Assembly: GCF_030348765.1 (NCBI RefSeq)
Contig: NZ_JAUCEU010000007.1
Coordinates: 5,739,501-5,803,500 of the forward strand
Direction of reading: 5' to 3'
Source of the DNA: Neobacillus sp. CF12
GTDB taxonomy: Bacteria; Bacillota; Bacilli; Bacillales; Cytobacillaceae
Length of the DNA: 64,000 nt
Shown: positions 17,017-24,461 of the stretch, piece by piece
Layout of the letters: each line of letters begins with the position of its first letter
Numbering within the stretch: the first letter of the stretch is position 1
Position numbers and translations under genes: made by a program
Notes under the pieces: generated by a model
Databases searched by the model: none
What the model was told of the DNA's origin: nothing
Seen by the model: the letters and a program-made list of their open reading frames with translations, nothing else

Positions 17017-17595
17017 TTGGGCATCAATTTATCTAAAGGACAAAGAATTGATTTAACGAAAACAAATCCTGGGTTAACGAAGGCGGTTATTGGTCTTGGC
17101 TGGGATACAAACCGCTATCATGGCGGAAATGACTTCGACCTTGACGCATCTGCGTTTTTAACAGATGCAAATGGCCGGGTAACGCAGGACTTAGATTTTA
17201 TATTCTATAATAATTTAGTACACGCATCAGGCGGTGTCGAGCATACAGGCGATAACCGCACCGGTGAGGGTGATGGTGACGACGAACAAATTCGAATTGA
17301 TTTCAGTTTGGTGCCATCGCATGTACACCGGATTGCAATTGCGGTAACGATTCATGATGCGGATTCCCGAAATCAAAATTTTGGACAGGTTTCCAATGCT
17401 TTTGCTCGCTTATTTGACGAAGAAACCAATCGGGAAATTCTCCGATTTGACCTTGGTGAGGACTTTTCCGTCGAAACCGCCGTCGTTATTTGTGAGTTGT
17501 ATCGTCATGGCGGCGAATGGAAATTCAACGCCATCGGCAGTGGATTCTCAGGTGGATTAGCTGCACTTTGCCGAAATTATGGATTAGAAGTATAA
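17017..17595 (+). CDS. terD: TerD family stress protein (third copy)
   Basis: A 192-residue TerD protein with [29 protein letters not shown] and [13 protein letters not shown] calcium-binding loops and the C-terminal [16 protein letters not shown]. It is the nearest relative of the first copy. The start is TTG 17017, supported by AGAGGTGA eight bases upstream; no ATG lies near. It ends the cluster and is followed by a strong terminator. Confidence 0.94.
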   Translation: MGINLSKGQRIDLTKTNPGLTKAVIGLGWDTNRYHGGNDFDLDASAFLTDANGRVTQDLDFIFYNNLVHASGGVEHTGDNRTGEGDGDDEQIRIDFSLVPSHVHRIAIAVTIHDADSRNQNFGQVSNAFARLFDEETNREILRFDLGEDFSVETAVVICELYRHGGEWKFNAIGSGFSGGLAALCRNYGLEV

Positions 17596-17605
17596 ATTTT
17601 TAGCG

Positions 17606-17634
17606 AAAAAGCTGCCGACTAGGGTAGCTTTTTT
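17606..17634 (+). terminator. terminator of the Ter cluster
   Basis: AAAAAGCTGCC / GGGTAGCTTTTTT stem with a GACTA loop and T run. Confidence 0.82.
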
Positions 17635-17662
17635 GCATGAAAAGCGGAAATTTTATGGTTGG

Positions 17663-17735
17663 GTGTTATTGGAATAGATTTCATTTGCTACGTCGCTGCA
17701 GATAAATATTTCAGCGAAGCCCCGTTATAACACCA
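17663..17735. repeat. 73-bp element with nested inverted repeats
   Basis: Ends GGTGTTAT (17663-17670) and ATAACACC (17728-17735) are exact inverted repeats. Inside, TCGCTG and CAGCGA form a second dyad around ATAAATATT. It lies between the Ter terminator and the metalloprotease gene. It could be a structured RNA, a protein-binding dyad or a tiny mobile remnant. Confidence 0.5.
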
Positions 17736-17821
17736 TTGAAGCAACAATAATTACCAAATCTACCTACTCATCTACCATGTTATAATTCTAGTATGTGATA
17801 AACTACTAGGAGGATCATAAT

Positions 17822-18526
17822 ATGCGTAAATGGGTCGTTTCCTCCATCATTGCCGGATTATTTATGTCGATGATTACTACTTCTAAAGCCTCATTTGACA
17901 CCATTACACTTGGTGAATATCCACGAAATACTGAACTCTATAACTTTATTGAAACAGAGTCCTCCCTCCAATTCTTAAACCAAATGATTTTATTACCAAA
18001 AACCCTTTTTGATGAAAAAGCAGCTGCAGGAATTATTAATAGAATGGCAAACTTACCAGAAACACTATTAGAAAAAATAAATCAAAATGATATTACGCTT
18101 AAGCTTTTTACAGGAAATTTAACCGATAACCAAACGGCTCGCTATTTAGCAGGTCTGATTCCAAGAGGCTATCGTACACAAACAACATGGGATGAAGTCC
18201 CGGGAATTGGCGGAGCGCAGGTGGTCTTGGTGAAAATTGGCCACAGTGAAAAAGGAAAAGGGCATGGCTCAGTTAATCTAGAACTACACGAAATGGCACA
18301 TTCGGTCGATAAAATAGTTTTCGGGAACGTTAGCAAAAATAAAGAATTTCAACTCATCTGGGAAGAGGAGAGAGGAATATTGTTTCCTGGAAATTCTTAT
18401 TTCATCCTGCACGCTGAGGAATATTTTGCGGAAACTTTTGCGATGTACTATTTAGATGAGGGTACAAAGGCAGATTTGAAAAGACTAGCTCCTCAGACGT
18501 ATGACTTCTTTCAAAGACTACACTAG
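17822..18526 (+). CDS. secreted anthrax-lethal-factor-like / Pro-Pro endopeptidase-like zinc metalloprotease
   Basis: A 234-residue protein with an N-terminal signal peptide (MRKWVVSSIIAG..., cleavage probably after the Ala at about 23). It has one zinc-metalloprotease domain: HEMAHSVDK gives the HExxH motif (about residues 156-160), and the downstream EEYFAETFAMYY supplies the third ligand Glu. This matches the ATLF/PPEP (M34-like) fold. PPEP enzymes of Clostridioides and Geobacillus cut Pro-Pro bonds in surface proteins; specificity here is inference. AGGAGG before the ATG. It is monocistronic between the Ter cluster and thyA. Confidence 0.8.
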   Translation: MRKWVVSSIIAGLFMSMITTSKASFDTITLGEYPRNTELYNFIETESSLQFLNQMILLPKTLFDEKAAAGIINRMANLPETLLEKINQNDITLKLFTGNLTDNQTARYLAGLIPRGYRTQTTWDEVPGIGGAQVVLVKIGHSEKGKGHGSVNLELHEMAHSVDKIVFGNVSKNKEFQLIWEEERGILFPGNSYFILHAEEYFAETFAMYYLDEGTKADLKRLAPQTYDFFQRLH

Positions 18527-18582
18527 ACCTCTCTTTATGGTAAAATGAAAAACATGAATGTTTTACAAGGGGAGTGTAAGTT

Positions 18583-19377
18583 TTGAAGCAATATTTAGAG
18601 TTATGCGAGCATGTTTTGAAAAATGGTCACGAAAAGGGAGATCGTACCGGAACAGGAACGATTAGCACCTTTGGCTACCAAATGAGATTTGATTTAGCTG
18701 AAGGTTTTCCGTTACTTACCACGAAAAAGCTTCATTTAAAATCAATTATTTATGAATTGCTATGGTTCTTAAACGGTGATACCAATGTTCGTTACTTACA
18801 GGAAAACGGCGTGCGGATTTGGAACGAGTGGGCAGATGAAAACGGGGAACTGGGTCCTGTTTATGGCCATCAATGGCGCTCATGGACGGGCGCTGATGGA
18901 ACAACTGTAGACCAAATTAGTGAGTTAATCCATCAAATCAAAACCAATCCTAACTCAAGAAGAATGATTGTGAATGCTTGGAATGTGGCGGAGATTGATA
19001 AAATGGCGTTGGCTCCATGTCATTGCCTATTCCAGTTTTACGTTTCTGATGGAAAATTATCCTGTCAGCTTTATCAGCGATCTGCTGATGTATTTCTTGG
19101 CGTACCGTTCAATATCGCCTCCTATGCGTTATTAACAATGATGATTGCTCAAGTATGTGACTTGGAGCCAGGCGAGTTTGTCCACACTTTTGGGGATGTT
19201 CACATTTATCAGAACCATCTTGAACAGGTGCAGTTGCAATTGGGACGAGAGTTGCGCTCATTACCAAAAATGAAGATTAATCCAAACGTAAAAGATATTT
19301 TCTCATTTGCCTTTGAAGATTTTACACTTGAAGATTACAATCCACATCCACATATCAAGGGAGCGGTATCAGTATGA
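18583..19377 (+). CDS. thyA: thymidylate synthase
   Basis: A 264-residue folate-dependent thymidylate synthase that converts dUMP to dTMP with methylene-THF. Visible are [16 protein letters not shown], the dimer Arg region [13 protein letters not shown], the catalytic Cys in [12 protein letters not shown], the [18 protein letters not shown] block and the VHIYQNH motif. The length matches the E. coli-like ThyA (B. subtilis ThyB) rather than the 279-residue B. subtilis ThyA. The start is TTG 18583 with AAGGGGAGTG upstream. The ATGA overlap with dfrA makes an operon of dTMP synthesis and folate regeneration. Confidence 0.97.
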   Translation: MKQYLELCEHVLKNGHEKGDRTGTGTISTFGYQMRFDLAEGFPLLTTKKLHLKSIIYELLWFLNGDTNVRYLQENGVRIWNEWADENGELGPVYGHQWRSWTGADGTTVDQISELIHQIKTNPNSRRMIVNAWNVAEIDKMALAPCHCLFQFYVSDGKLSCQLYQRSADVFLGVPFNIASYALLTMMIAQVCDLEPGEFVHTFGDVHIYQNHLEQVQLQLGRELRSLPKMKINPNVKDIFSFAFEDFTLEDYNPHPHIKGAVSV

Positions 19378-19871
19378 TTTCATTTATAGTGGCAATGGAT
19401 GAAAATAGAGTGATTGGCAAAGACAATCAATTGCCGTGGCATTTACCAGAGGATTTAAAATTTTTCAAAAGGACTACAATGGGGCACCCGATTGCAATGG
19501 GACGGAAAACGCATGAATCGATTGGACGGGCTCTTCCAGGCAGGGAAAATATCGTAATTACCCGCCAACTGGATTATAAAAGCAACAATGTGACAATTTT
19601 CTATTCTATGGAGGAATTTGTTGAATATTGCAGAAATCAAGACGATGAAATTTTTGTAATTGGCGGAGCAGAAATTTTTAAAGAAACATTCAATTACGCA
19701 GACCGCCTTTACATAACGCACATCGAGGAAGAGTTTGACGGAGATACGTACTTCCCTGAGTTCAATGAACGCGAGTGGGAGCTTTTATCTTGTGAAAAAG
19801 GAATAAAGGATGAGAAAAATCCATATAAATATGAATTTAGGATTTATGATCGCATTAAAAAAGGTGAATAA
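19374..19871 (+). CDS. dfrA: dihydrofolate reductase
   Basis: A 165-residue enzyme that reduces dihydrofolate, the by-product of ThyA, with NADPH. Family landmarks are [33 protein letters not shown] with the active-site acidic residue, [16 protein letters not shown], and [11 protein letters not shown]. The start codon overlaps the thyA stop (ATGA at 19374-19377). A long stem-loop follows. Confidence 0.97.
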   Translation: MISFIVAMDENRVIGKDNQLPWHLPEDLKFFKRTTMGHPIAMGRKTHESIGRALPGRENIVITRQLDYKSNNVTIFYSMEEFVEYCRNQDDEIFVIGGAEIFKETFNYADRLYITHIEEEFDGDTYFPEFNEREWELLSCEKGIKDEKNPYKYEFRIYDRIKKGE

Positions 19872-19910
19872 AAGGAAAGAAGCATCGAATATCGATGCTT
19901 CTTTCCTTTT
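19871..19910. terminator. bidirectional terminator between dfrA and the minus-strand small gene
   Basis: GGAAAGAAGCATCGA / TCGATGCTTCTTTCC, a perfect 15-bp stem with an ATA loop, A-rich on one side and T-rich on the other. Confidence 0.85.
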
Positions 19911-20163
19911 AAAAATATACTCCATTTAATTCGTAATCGTTTAGTTGATCAAGCATTCCTCTGAATTCATCTGGATGGCAGAAGTCTTCCTCATGGAAAT
20001 GTGCTTTCACCCATTGAATTAACTCGTTGGGGCTATTAAAGTATTCCCCGCTTCGGTCGCTTTTGCGAATCATATACCTTCCATTCTCTTCATCGATGGT
20101 TACTTCTACTGGCAGGGCTCCATCAAAACTACTGAGTGAAAATTCCATCTTCATCACATCCAT
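19909..20163 (-). CDS. conserved small acidic protein (84 aa), unassigned
   Basis: A soluble acidic protein containing EVTIDEENGRYMIRKSDRSG and LIQWVKAHFHEEDF. No motif of known function. The frame starts at 20163; internal ATG codons at 20154 and 20148 are also possible, as the upstream GGATGTG does not clearly decide. It is convergent with dfrA and divergent from tatA. The 294 bases between it and tatA contain no gene; a TATAAT at 20413-20418 is a possible -10 box for tatA, without a good -35. Confidence 0.65.
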   Translation of the reverse strand: MDVMKMEFSLSSFDGALPVEVTIDEENGRYMIRKSDRSGEYFNSPNELIQWVKAHFHEEDFCHPDEFRGMLDQLNDYELNGVYF

Positions 20164-20457
20164 TCATTTATGTTTCCAATAGTATATGTTCCTATTGATG
20201 AAATTATAAACGAATAAATACATAATTGTCAAAATATTTTTACAATTCAGTATACCATTTTACATTGACTTCATGTGTAGTTCTTGGTAAATTGTTAAGT
20301 GTAAAAGAAACATATATAAATGCCAAATATCACAACTAGGTAATTTTTCATAGATAATGTGAAATTAATATGAATTATTGCGCATATTTTACTCAAAACC
20401 GTATATCAATACTATAATCTTAGTAGAAAGATAATTAACTAAAGGGGATGTAAATGA

Positions 20458-20652
20458 ATGTTCTCAAATATTGGAATACCAGGATTAATCCTTATCTTAA
20501 CTCTAGCCCTCATCATCTTTGGACCTAAAAAATTACCTGAAATCGGTCGCGCCTTTGGACAAACGTTGAAGGAATTTAAGAAGTCAACGCGTGAATTAAC
20601 GGACGATGTCATGAAGGATGTTGAAGAGGAAAAACAAAAATTGACTAAATAA
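20458..20652 (+). CDS. tatA: Sec-independent protein translocase TatA
   Basis: A 64-residue protein with one N-terminal membrane helix ([19 protein letters not shown]), the invariant Phe-Gly hinge in [14 protein letters not shown], an amphipathic helix, and a charged tail ending EEEKQKLTK. With TatC it forms the twin-arginine translocation pore for folded proteins. AGGGGATG upstream. The tatC gene follows after a terminator-like hairpin, as in the tatAy-tatCy pair of B. subtilis. Confidence 0.95.
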   Translation: MFSNIGIPGLILILTLALIIFGPKKLPEIGRAFGQTLKEFKKSTRELTDDVMKDVEEEKQKLTK

Positions 20653-20682
20653 GGTGTAAGAATTATTCTTGCACCTTTTTTT
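20651..20682 (+). terminator. terminator/attenuator between tatA and tatC
   Basis: AAGGTGTAAGAA / TTCTTGCACCTT stem followed by TTTTTTC. It would keep tatC lower than tatA. Confidence 0.8.
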
Positions 20683-20773
20683 CTTCAACTTTCTTTTAAA
20701 CTATAACTATGATGCTAATATCGTTTTAAAAAGAAAGATTCATTTTAACCTTTGAAATTGGCAGGGGAATTAC

Positions 20774-21517
20774 ATGGAAGATAAAGAATTACAATTAGTT
20801 GATCATTTAGATGAGCTGCGTAAACGGATTATCATTTCCGCAGTTGCGTTTGTTGTTTTTTTTATTGTTGGATTCAGTAATATGGAGAAAATCTACGATT
20901 GGATCGTTAAAGATCTTAATGTCAAATTGATTGTACTTGGTCCAAGTGATATTATTTGGGTTTATTTTATGATTGCCACTGTTATTGCGATTGCAGGTAC
21001 CATCCCGGTGTTAGCTACCCAATTATGGATGTTTGTGAAACCGGCACTAAAACCTATCGAAAGAAAAATTACTTTATCCTATATTCCAGCATTGTTTCTC
21101 CTTTTTATTGTTGGAATTGCTTTTGGCTACTTTATTATTTTCCCAATGGTGCTCGAGTTTTTAGTTAACCTAGGAGCGGACATGTTTGTAACGAATTTTA
21201 CAGCTGAAAAATACTTCCGCTTTCTTTTGAATATGACCCTTCCGTTTGGAGTTTTGTTCGAACTCCCAGCGGTCGTGATGTTCTTAACCTCACTCGGAAT
21301 TGTTAATCCGTTCGTTCTAGCAAAAATTCGTAAGTACGCTTATTTCGTTTTAATCCTAATCGCAATTGTGATTACACCTCCGGATTTTATGTCGGATTTT
21401 GTAGTAACACTACCATTGTTACTTCTCTACGAAATCTCTATTAACTTATCGAAGGTGGTCTACAAGAAACGAATGAAAAAGCTTGCGGAACAAGAAGAAG
21501 AGTTTGCAGAAGCATAA
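20774..21517 (+). CDS. tatC: Sec-independent protein translocase TatC
   Basis: A 247-residue protein with six membrane helices that recognises the twin-arginine signal. Family signs are LVDHLDELRKRIIIS at the N terminus (conserved Glu and Arg), TQLWMFVKPALKPIERK in the first cytoplasmic loop, FGVLFELPAVVMFL, and ITPPDFMSDFVVTLPLLLLYE. GCAGGGGAATT upstream of ATG. The minimal TatA-TatC system of Firmicutes needs no TatB. No Tat substrate gene is adjacent in the window. Confidence 0.97.
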   Translation: MEDKELQLVDHLDELRKRIIISAVAFVVFFIVGFSNMEKIYDWIVKDLNVKLIVLGPSDIIWVYFMIATVIAIAGTIPVLATQLWMFVKPALKPIERKITLSYIPALFLLFIVGIAFGYFIIFPMVLEFLVNLGADMFVTNFTAEKYFRFLLNMTLPFGVLFELPAVVMFLTSLGIVNPFVLAKIRKYAYFVLILIAIVITPPDFMSDFVVTLPLLLLYEISINLSKVVYKKRMKKLAEQEEEFAEA

Positions 21518-21532
21518 TAAAGAGTACGTAAG

Positions 21533-21566
21533 GCCTTCAGAGAGTCATTTCTCTGGAGGCTTTTAT
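21533..21566 (+). terminator. terminator after tatC
   Basis: CCTTCAGAG (21534-21542) / CTCTGGAGG (21551-21559), then CTTTTA. Confidence 0.72.
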
Positions 21567-21611
21567 TAACCTTGATAGTAAAAGCCTAATCCTAAGGTGT
21601 CCGATTTAGTT

Positions 21612-21658
21612 AGAAAAAAATGCCCTCATTCATTATAACGAATGGGGGCTATTTTTTA
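21612..21658. terminator. bidirectional terminator downstream of sinR
   Basis: GCCCTCATTC / GAATGGGGGC stem, with AAAAAAA before and TTTTTT after. The sinR stop codon (21656-21658) lies within the T run. Confidence 0.78.
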
Positions 21659-22012
21659 TGATTTTTTCTGTTCTCTCTGTTCTCTCATCCATTCCTGGAA
21701 TTTTATGTACTTCCGGTACTCATGGAAATCTTCTTTTTTTAAGCCACCCTCAATCGCCTGACGGATTAAACCCTTCCATTCCTCATCAAGTTCGCTATTT
21801 TCACACTTTTGTACTTTAGATTCCTGTAAGAGGTAATCAATACTTGTATCTAAAGGCTTTGACACCTTAATGAGAAATTGAAGGGAGGGATTGGTCTGTA
21901 ACCCTCTCTCAAGCTGGCTTAGGTAAGATTTCGATACATCAGCTAACCTTCCCAATTCCGTAATGGAATACCCCTTTTGCTGCCGCAACCGCTTAATCTT
22001 CTTCCCAATCAT
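21656..22012 (-). CDS. sinR: SinR, biofilm master repressor
   Basis: A 118-residue XRE-family regulator. The N-terminal helix-turn-helix reads MIGKKIKRLRQQKGYS...LGRLADVSKSYLSQLERG, and the C-terminal half carries the SinI/SinR tetramerisation region (LDEEWKGLIRQAIEGGLKKEDF...YIKFQEWM). It follows B. subtilis SinR closely as I remember it. The start at 22012 begins the conserved MIGKKIK; the frame continues 57 codons upstream without similarity. No sinI gene is visible in the window, which is notable because SinI normally antagonises SinR. It diverges from the fibre operon, and several SinR-type boxes lie in the shared intergenic region. Confidence 0.92.
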   Translation of the reverse strand: MIGKKIKRLRQQKGYSITELGRLADVSKSYLSQLERGLQTNPSLQFLIKVSKPLDTSIDYLLQESKVQKCENSELDEEWKGLIRQAIEGGLKKEDFHEYRKYIKFQEWMREQREQKKS

Positions 22013-22054
22013 ACCACCTTCATCTCCTAAAATCGTACTAAGGAATTCGCTTAC

Positions 22055-22073
22055 AAAGAACATTATATAGAAC
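22055..22073. promoter_or_regulatory. SinR box pair close to sinR
   Basis: AAAGAAC (22055-22061) matches the complement of the SinR consensus GTTCTYT exactly; ATAGAAC (22067-22073) has one mismatch. They lie 43-61 bases upstream of the sinR start and suggest autoregulation. Confidence 0.55.
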
Positions 22074-22128
22074 AATAAATTCTTTATAAAATACAAAAAA
22101 ATGAGGAAATAGGAGAAAAACAGAGGGA

Positions 22129-22148
22129 AGAGAACAAAATTGTTCTTT
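22129..22148. promoter_or_regulatory. palindromic SinR operator
   Basis: AGAGAAC (22129-22135), six bases, GTTCTTT (22142-22148): two perfect GTTCTYT boxes facing each other. Confidence 0.72.
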
Positions 22149-22183
22149 ATTAAGAAAAAATGGCTTTTTTTGAGGTTTTTCAA

Positions 22184-22231
22184 GTTCGTTATTTTGATAT
22201 ATACTCAACTCATAAGTTCGTTACAGAGAAC
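22184..22231. promoter_or_regulatory. cluster of SinR-like boxes before calY
   Basis: GTTCGTT at 22184-22190 and again at 22216-22222 (one mismatch each), and a perfect AGAGAAC at 22225-22231. They lie 45-92 bases before the calY start, overlapping the expected promoter region. Confidence 0.58.
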
Positions 22232-22275
22232 GAATCTTATGATTAAATATCAGGGAATAAGAGGAGGAAAAGAAA

Positions 22276-22893
22276 ATGAGTATTAAAAAGAAGTTAGGTT
22301 TAGGAATTGCTTCTGCAGCAATGGGATTGGCTTTAATTGGCGGAGGTACATATGCATACTTTAATGACACTGCCGTAACAAATGCTAAATTTGCAAATGG
22401 TATATTGGATTTAAATGCTGCTCCAACAACTATTATTGATGTGAAAAATCTTAAACCAGGAGATTGGATGAACCGTACATTCACTCTAAGTAACGATGGA
22501 ACTCTCGATATCTCAAGAGTATTACTTTCTACTGAATATACAGTAACCAATAAAGCTGGGGCAGCTATTAATACTGACGACCTTGGAAAACACATCAGAG
22601 TCAATTTCTTATTCAACGATGATAAAGCCTTACTTGGACCAATATCACCTGATCAAGTAATTTATCAAACTACACTTGAACAGTTAAAAGGTATGAGCCC
22701 TGATGCAGTCTCAAACGCAGTATTTATTCCTTGGTTAGAAGAAGTTGGAGGATTAAAAGCTGGAGATGATGATAAATTATATGTTCAATTCGAGTTTGTT
22801 GACAACGGCTTAGATCAGAACCAATTTCAAGGAGATTCTTTAGAGCTTAAGTGGACATTTGATGGTAAACAAACAGCAGGTCAATCTAGATAA
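22276..22893 (+). CDS. calY: TasA/CalY (camelysin) family biofilm fibre protein
   Basis: A 205-residue secreted fibre subunit. The signal region MSIKKKLGLGIASAAMGLAL ends in GGGTYAYFND, the SipW-type cleavage context of TasA and camelysin. The mature part has ILDLNAAPTT, NLKPGDWMNRTFTLSNDGT and FQGDSLELKWTFDG, as in TasA (NLKPGD.. and FQGNS.. motifs). The length is that of CalY (about 200) rather than TasA (261). AGAGGAGGAAAAG upstream is a strong binding site, suiting a major protein. First gene of the operon with tapA, sipW and an LPXTG protein. Confidence 0.92.
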   Translation: MSIKKKLGLGIASAAMGLALIGGGTYAYFNDTAVTNAKFANGILDLNAAPTTIIDVKNLKPGDWMNRTFTLSNDGTLDISRVLLSTEYTVTNKAGAAINTDDLGKHIRVNFLFNDDKALLGPISPDQVIYQTTLEQLKGMSPDAVSNAVFIPWLEEVGGLKAGDDDKLYVQFEFVDNGLDQNQFQGDSLELKWTFDGKQTAGQSR

Positions 22894-22904
22894 TAATTTT
22901 TCTT

Positions 22905-22938
22905 TGAAAGAAAGGTGGGACTACCCACCTTTCTTTCA
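22905..22938 (+). terminator. strong hairpin after calY without a T run
   Basis: GAAAGAAAGGTGGG (22906-22919) pairs perfectly with CCCACCTTTCTTTC (22924-22937). The following bases are AATAAATTGG, so it may stabilise the calY mRNA end rather than terminate. Confidence 0.6.
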
Positions 22939-22950
22939 ATAAATTGGATA

Positions 22951-23000
22951 ATTCATCTCACCTTAAATAACGATGGTTCGTTATTTAAGGTGAAATGAAT
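22951..23000. repeat. near-perfect 23-bp inverted repeat between calY and tapA
   Basis: Arms 22951-22973 and 22978-23000 match at 22 of 23 positions (core CACCTTAAATAACGA / TCGTTATTTAAGGTG) around a TGGT loop. No T run follows. It also contains a GTTCGTT box like those before calY. Confidence 0.7.
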
Positions 23001-23071
23001 TTAACAGCAGATTAATTATTACAACTAAACATGCAATCAGTATATTTCTCTGTTTAGGAGTTGGGGGCGTG

Positions 23072-23782
23072 ATGAAAATTAGATATACAAGAGTAAAAAA
23101 ATTTTCTAAGAAAAGTTTTGGTTTAATGATCTTGGTTCAAATATTAACGATATTCTACACAATTGTCGTGGGAACCGCATTTTTGACATCTAATACAGAA
23201 GCCTATTTTAATGATAATTCAGAGGTAGCAGGAATTATCCAGGTTGGATTTTGGGAAAATGAATGGGATAAGAGTTCACTTAAATTCCCAAGTGAAAACG
23301 ACCAATTATTTGAAAGTTGTGAGCCAAAGGAAATTTCTGTACAGATTTCAAATACTGGAAGCGACATGAAAGGACCTTCACAGTATGAGGTTTATTACAT
23401 AAGTAAAGGTAATCCTATGAAGGGTGAAAAGGTAGGTGAAGGCATTATTGATCCGATATTAGCAAATCAGTCAGCCACCTTAAAATTCACTGCAACAAAA
23501 CCAGGAAATTATAAATTTAGAGCTTTACAAAGACCGAATCATGGACATAAAGCAGAAAGACAAGATTTATGGAGTGAAACAATTATGATTAATTGTAATG
23601 TAGATAAAGAAAATATTGAAACGATAGAGGTACAAGATGCTAGTATCCCAAATACAGAAGTACCCGTGGAAACAAATCCAACTCAAGAGGAAGAAAATGT
23701 GAATACTAGTCTGAGTGATACAGAGCAAATAAATACTCAAGATGAGGAACAGCAGGAAAACCTTGACAAATCTAGTGAATAA
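23072..23782 (+). CDS. tapA: TapA-like TasA assembly/anchoring protein
   Basis: A 236-residue secreted protein with an N-terminal hydrophobic signal (about 20-45) followed by NTEAYFNDNSEVAG, a TasA-like SipW cleavage context. The body matches TapA (YqxM): WDKSSLKFP, then an SCEPKEISVQISNTGSDMKG segment with the conserved Cys, WSETIMINC with the second Cys, and an acidic Glu/Asn/Gln-rich disordered tail as in TapA. TapA nucleates TasA fibres. GGAG at 23057-23060 serves either GTG 23069 or ATG 23072; I chose the ATG. Confidence 0.82.
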   Translation: MKIRYTRVKKFSKKSFGLMILVQILTIFYTIVVGTAFLTSNTEAYFNDNSEVAGIIQVGFWENEWDKSSLKFPSENDQLFESCEPKEISVQISNTGSDMKGPSQYEVYYISKGNPMKGEKVGEGIIDPILANQSATLKFTATKPGNYKFRALQRPNHGHKAERQDLWSETIMINCNVDKENIETIEVQDASIPNTEVPVETNPTQEEENVNTSLSDTEQINTQDEEQQENLDKSSE

Positions 23783-23826
23783 GTAATTATTGATTAAAAT
23801 TTATTAGAATAATAGGGGTGTATGAT

Positions 23827-24402
23827 ATGCAAACAAAAACAATAAAGAAATGGATCAGTAATTTTGTAACTATTGTTCTATTTTTAATACTTATTTTAAT
23901 GATATTCTTGTTTGTTTCTACTAAAGTGTCTGGGGGAGAACCACAAGTATTTGGCTATCAATTGAAAACTGTTTTATCTGGATCAATGGAGCCAGGAATA
24001 AAAACGGGTTCGATTATTCTAGTTAAACCAGGCCGAGATATGGAGAAACTTAATAAAGGTGACGTAATCACTTTTATAAATGAAGATAGAGTAATAGTAA
24101 CTCATAGAATATTGGAAGTAATCAAATCAGGAGAACAAGTAAGTTATCGAACTAAAGGGGACAATAATAAAACAGCAGATCCCAATTCAGTATTATCCAA
24201 CAATATCCTTGCAAAATATACAGGTTTCACAATTCCTTATGTAGGTTATATTGCGGACTTCGCAAAATCAAAAGCTGGAAATGCATTATTTCTTATTCTT
24301 CCTGGAATATTACTCATTTGTTATTCTTTGTTTTCAATATGGAACAGCTTTTCTCAACTTGAAAAGAGGAACAAAAAAACTTCCGAGGATGGAATTGTTT
24401 AG
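23827..24402 (+). CDS. sipW: SipW, ER-type signal peptidase I
   Basis: A 191-residue membrane protease with one N-terminal helix (about 12-32) and a C-terminal helix (about 150-172). The catalytic Ser is in VLSGSMEPGI, and a His replaces the usual Lys in VTHRILEV, the mark of ER/archaeal-type signal peptidases such as SipW. It processes TasA/CalY and TapA. AGGGGTG at 23813-23819 fixes ATG 23827; the in-frame GTG at 23818 lies in that site. Positioned within the fibre operon as expected. Confidence 0.94.
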   Translation: MQTKTIKKWISNFVTIVLFLILILMIFLFVSTKVSGGEPQVFGYQLKTVLSGSMEPGIKTGSIILVKPGRDMEKLNKGDVITFINEDRVIVTHRILEVIKSGEQVSYRTKGDNNKTADPNSVLSNNILAKYTGFTIPYVGYIADFAKSKAGNALFLILPGILLICYSLFSIWNSFSQLEKRNKKTSEDGIV

Positions 24403-24461
24403 TTTTCAAATTAGTCTGACACTTAAAGGTGTTAAAAGGGAAGAAGGAGGGAAGAAAATAG

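Noticed and set aside
20226..20243. GlnR/TnrA-like box TGTCA...TTACA upstream of tatA
   Set aside because: The spacer is eight bases instead of the required seven, and no nitrogen gene is nearby.
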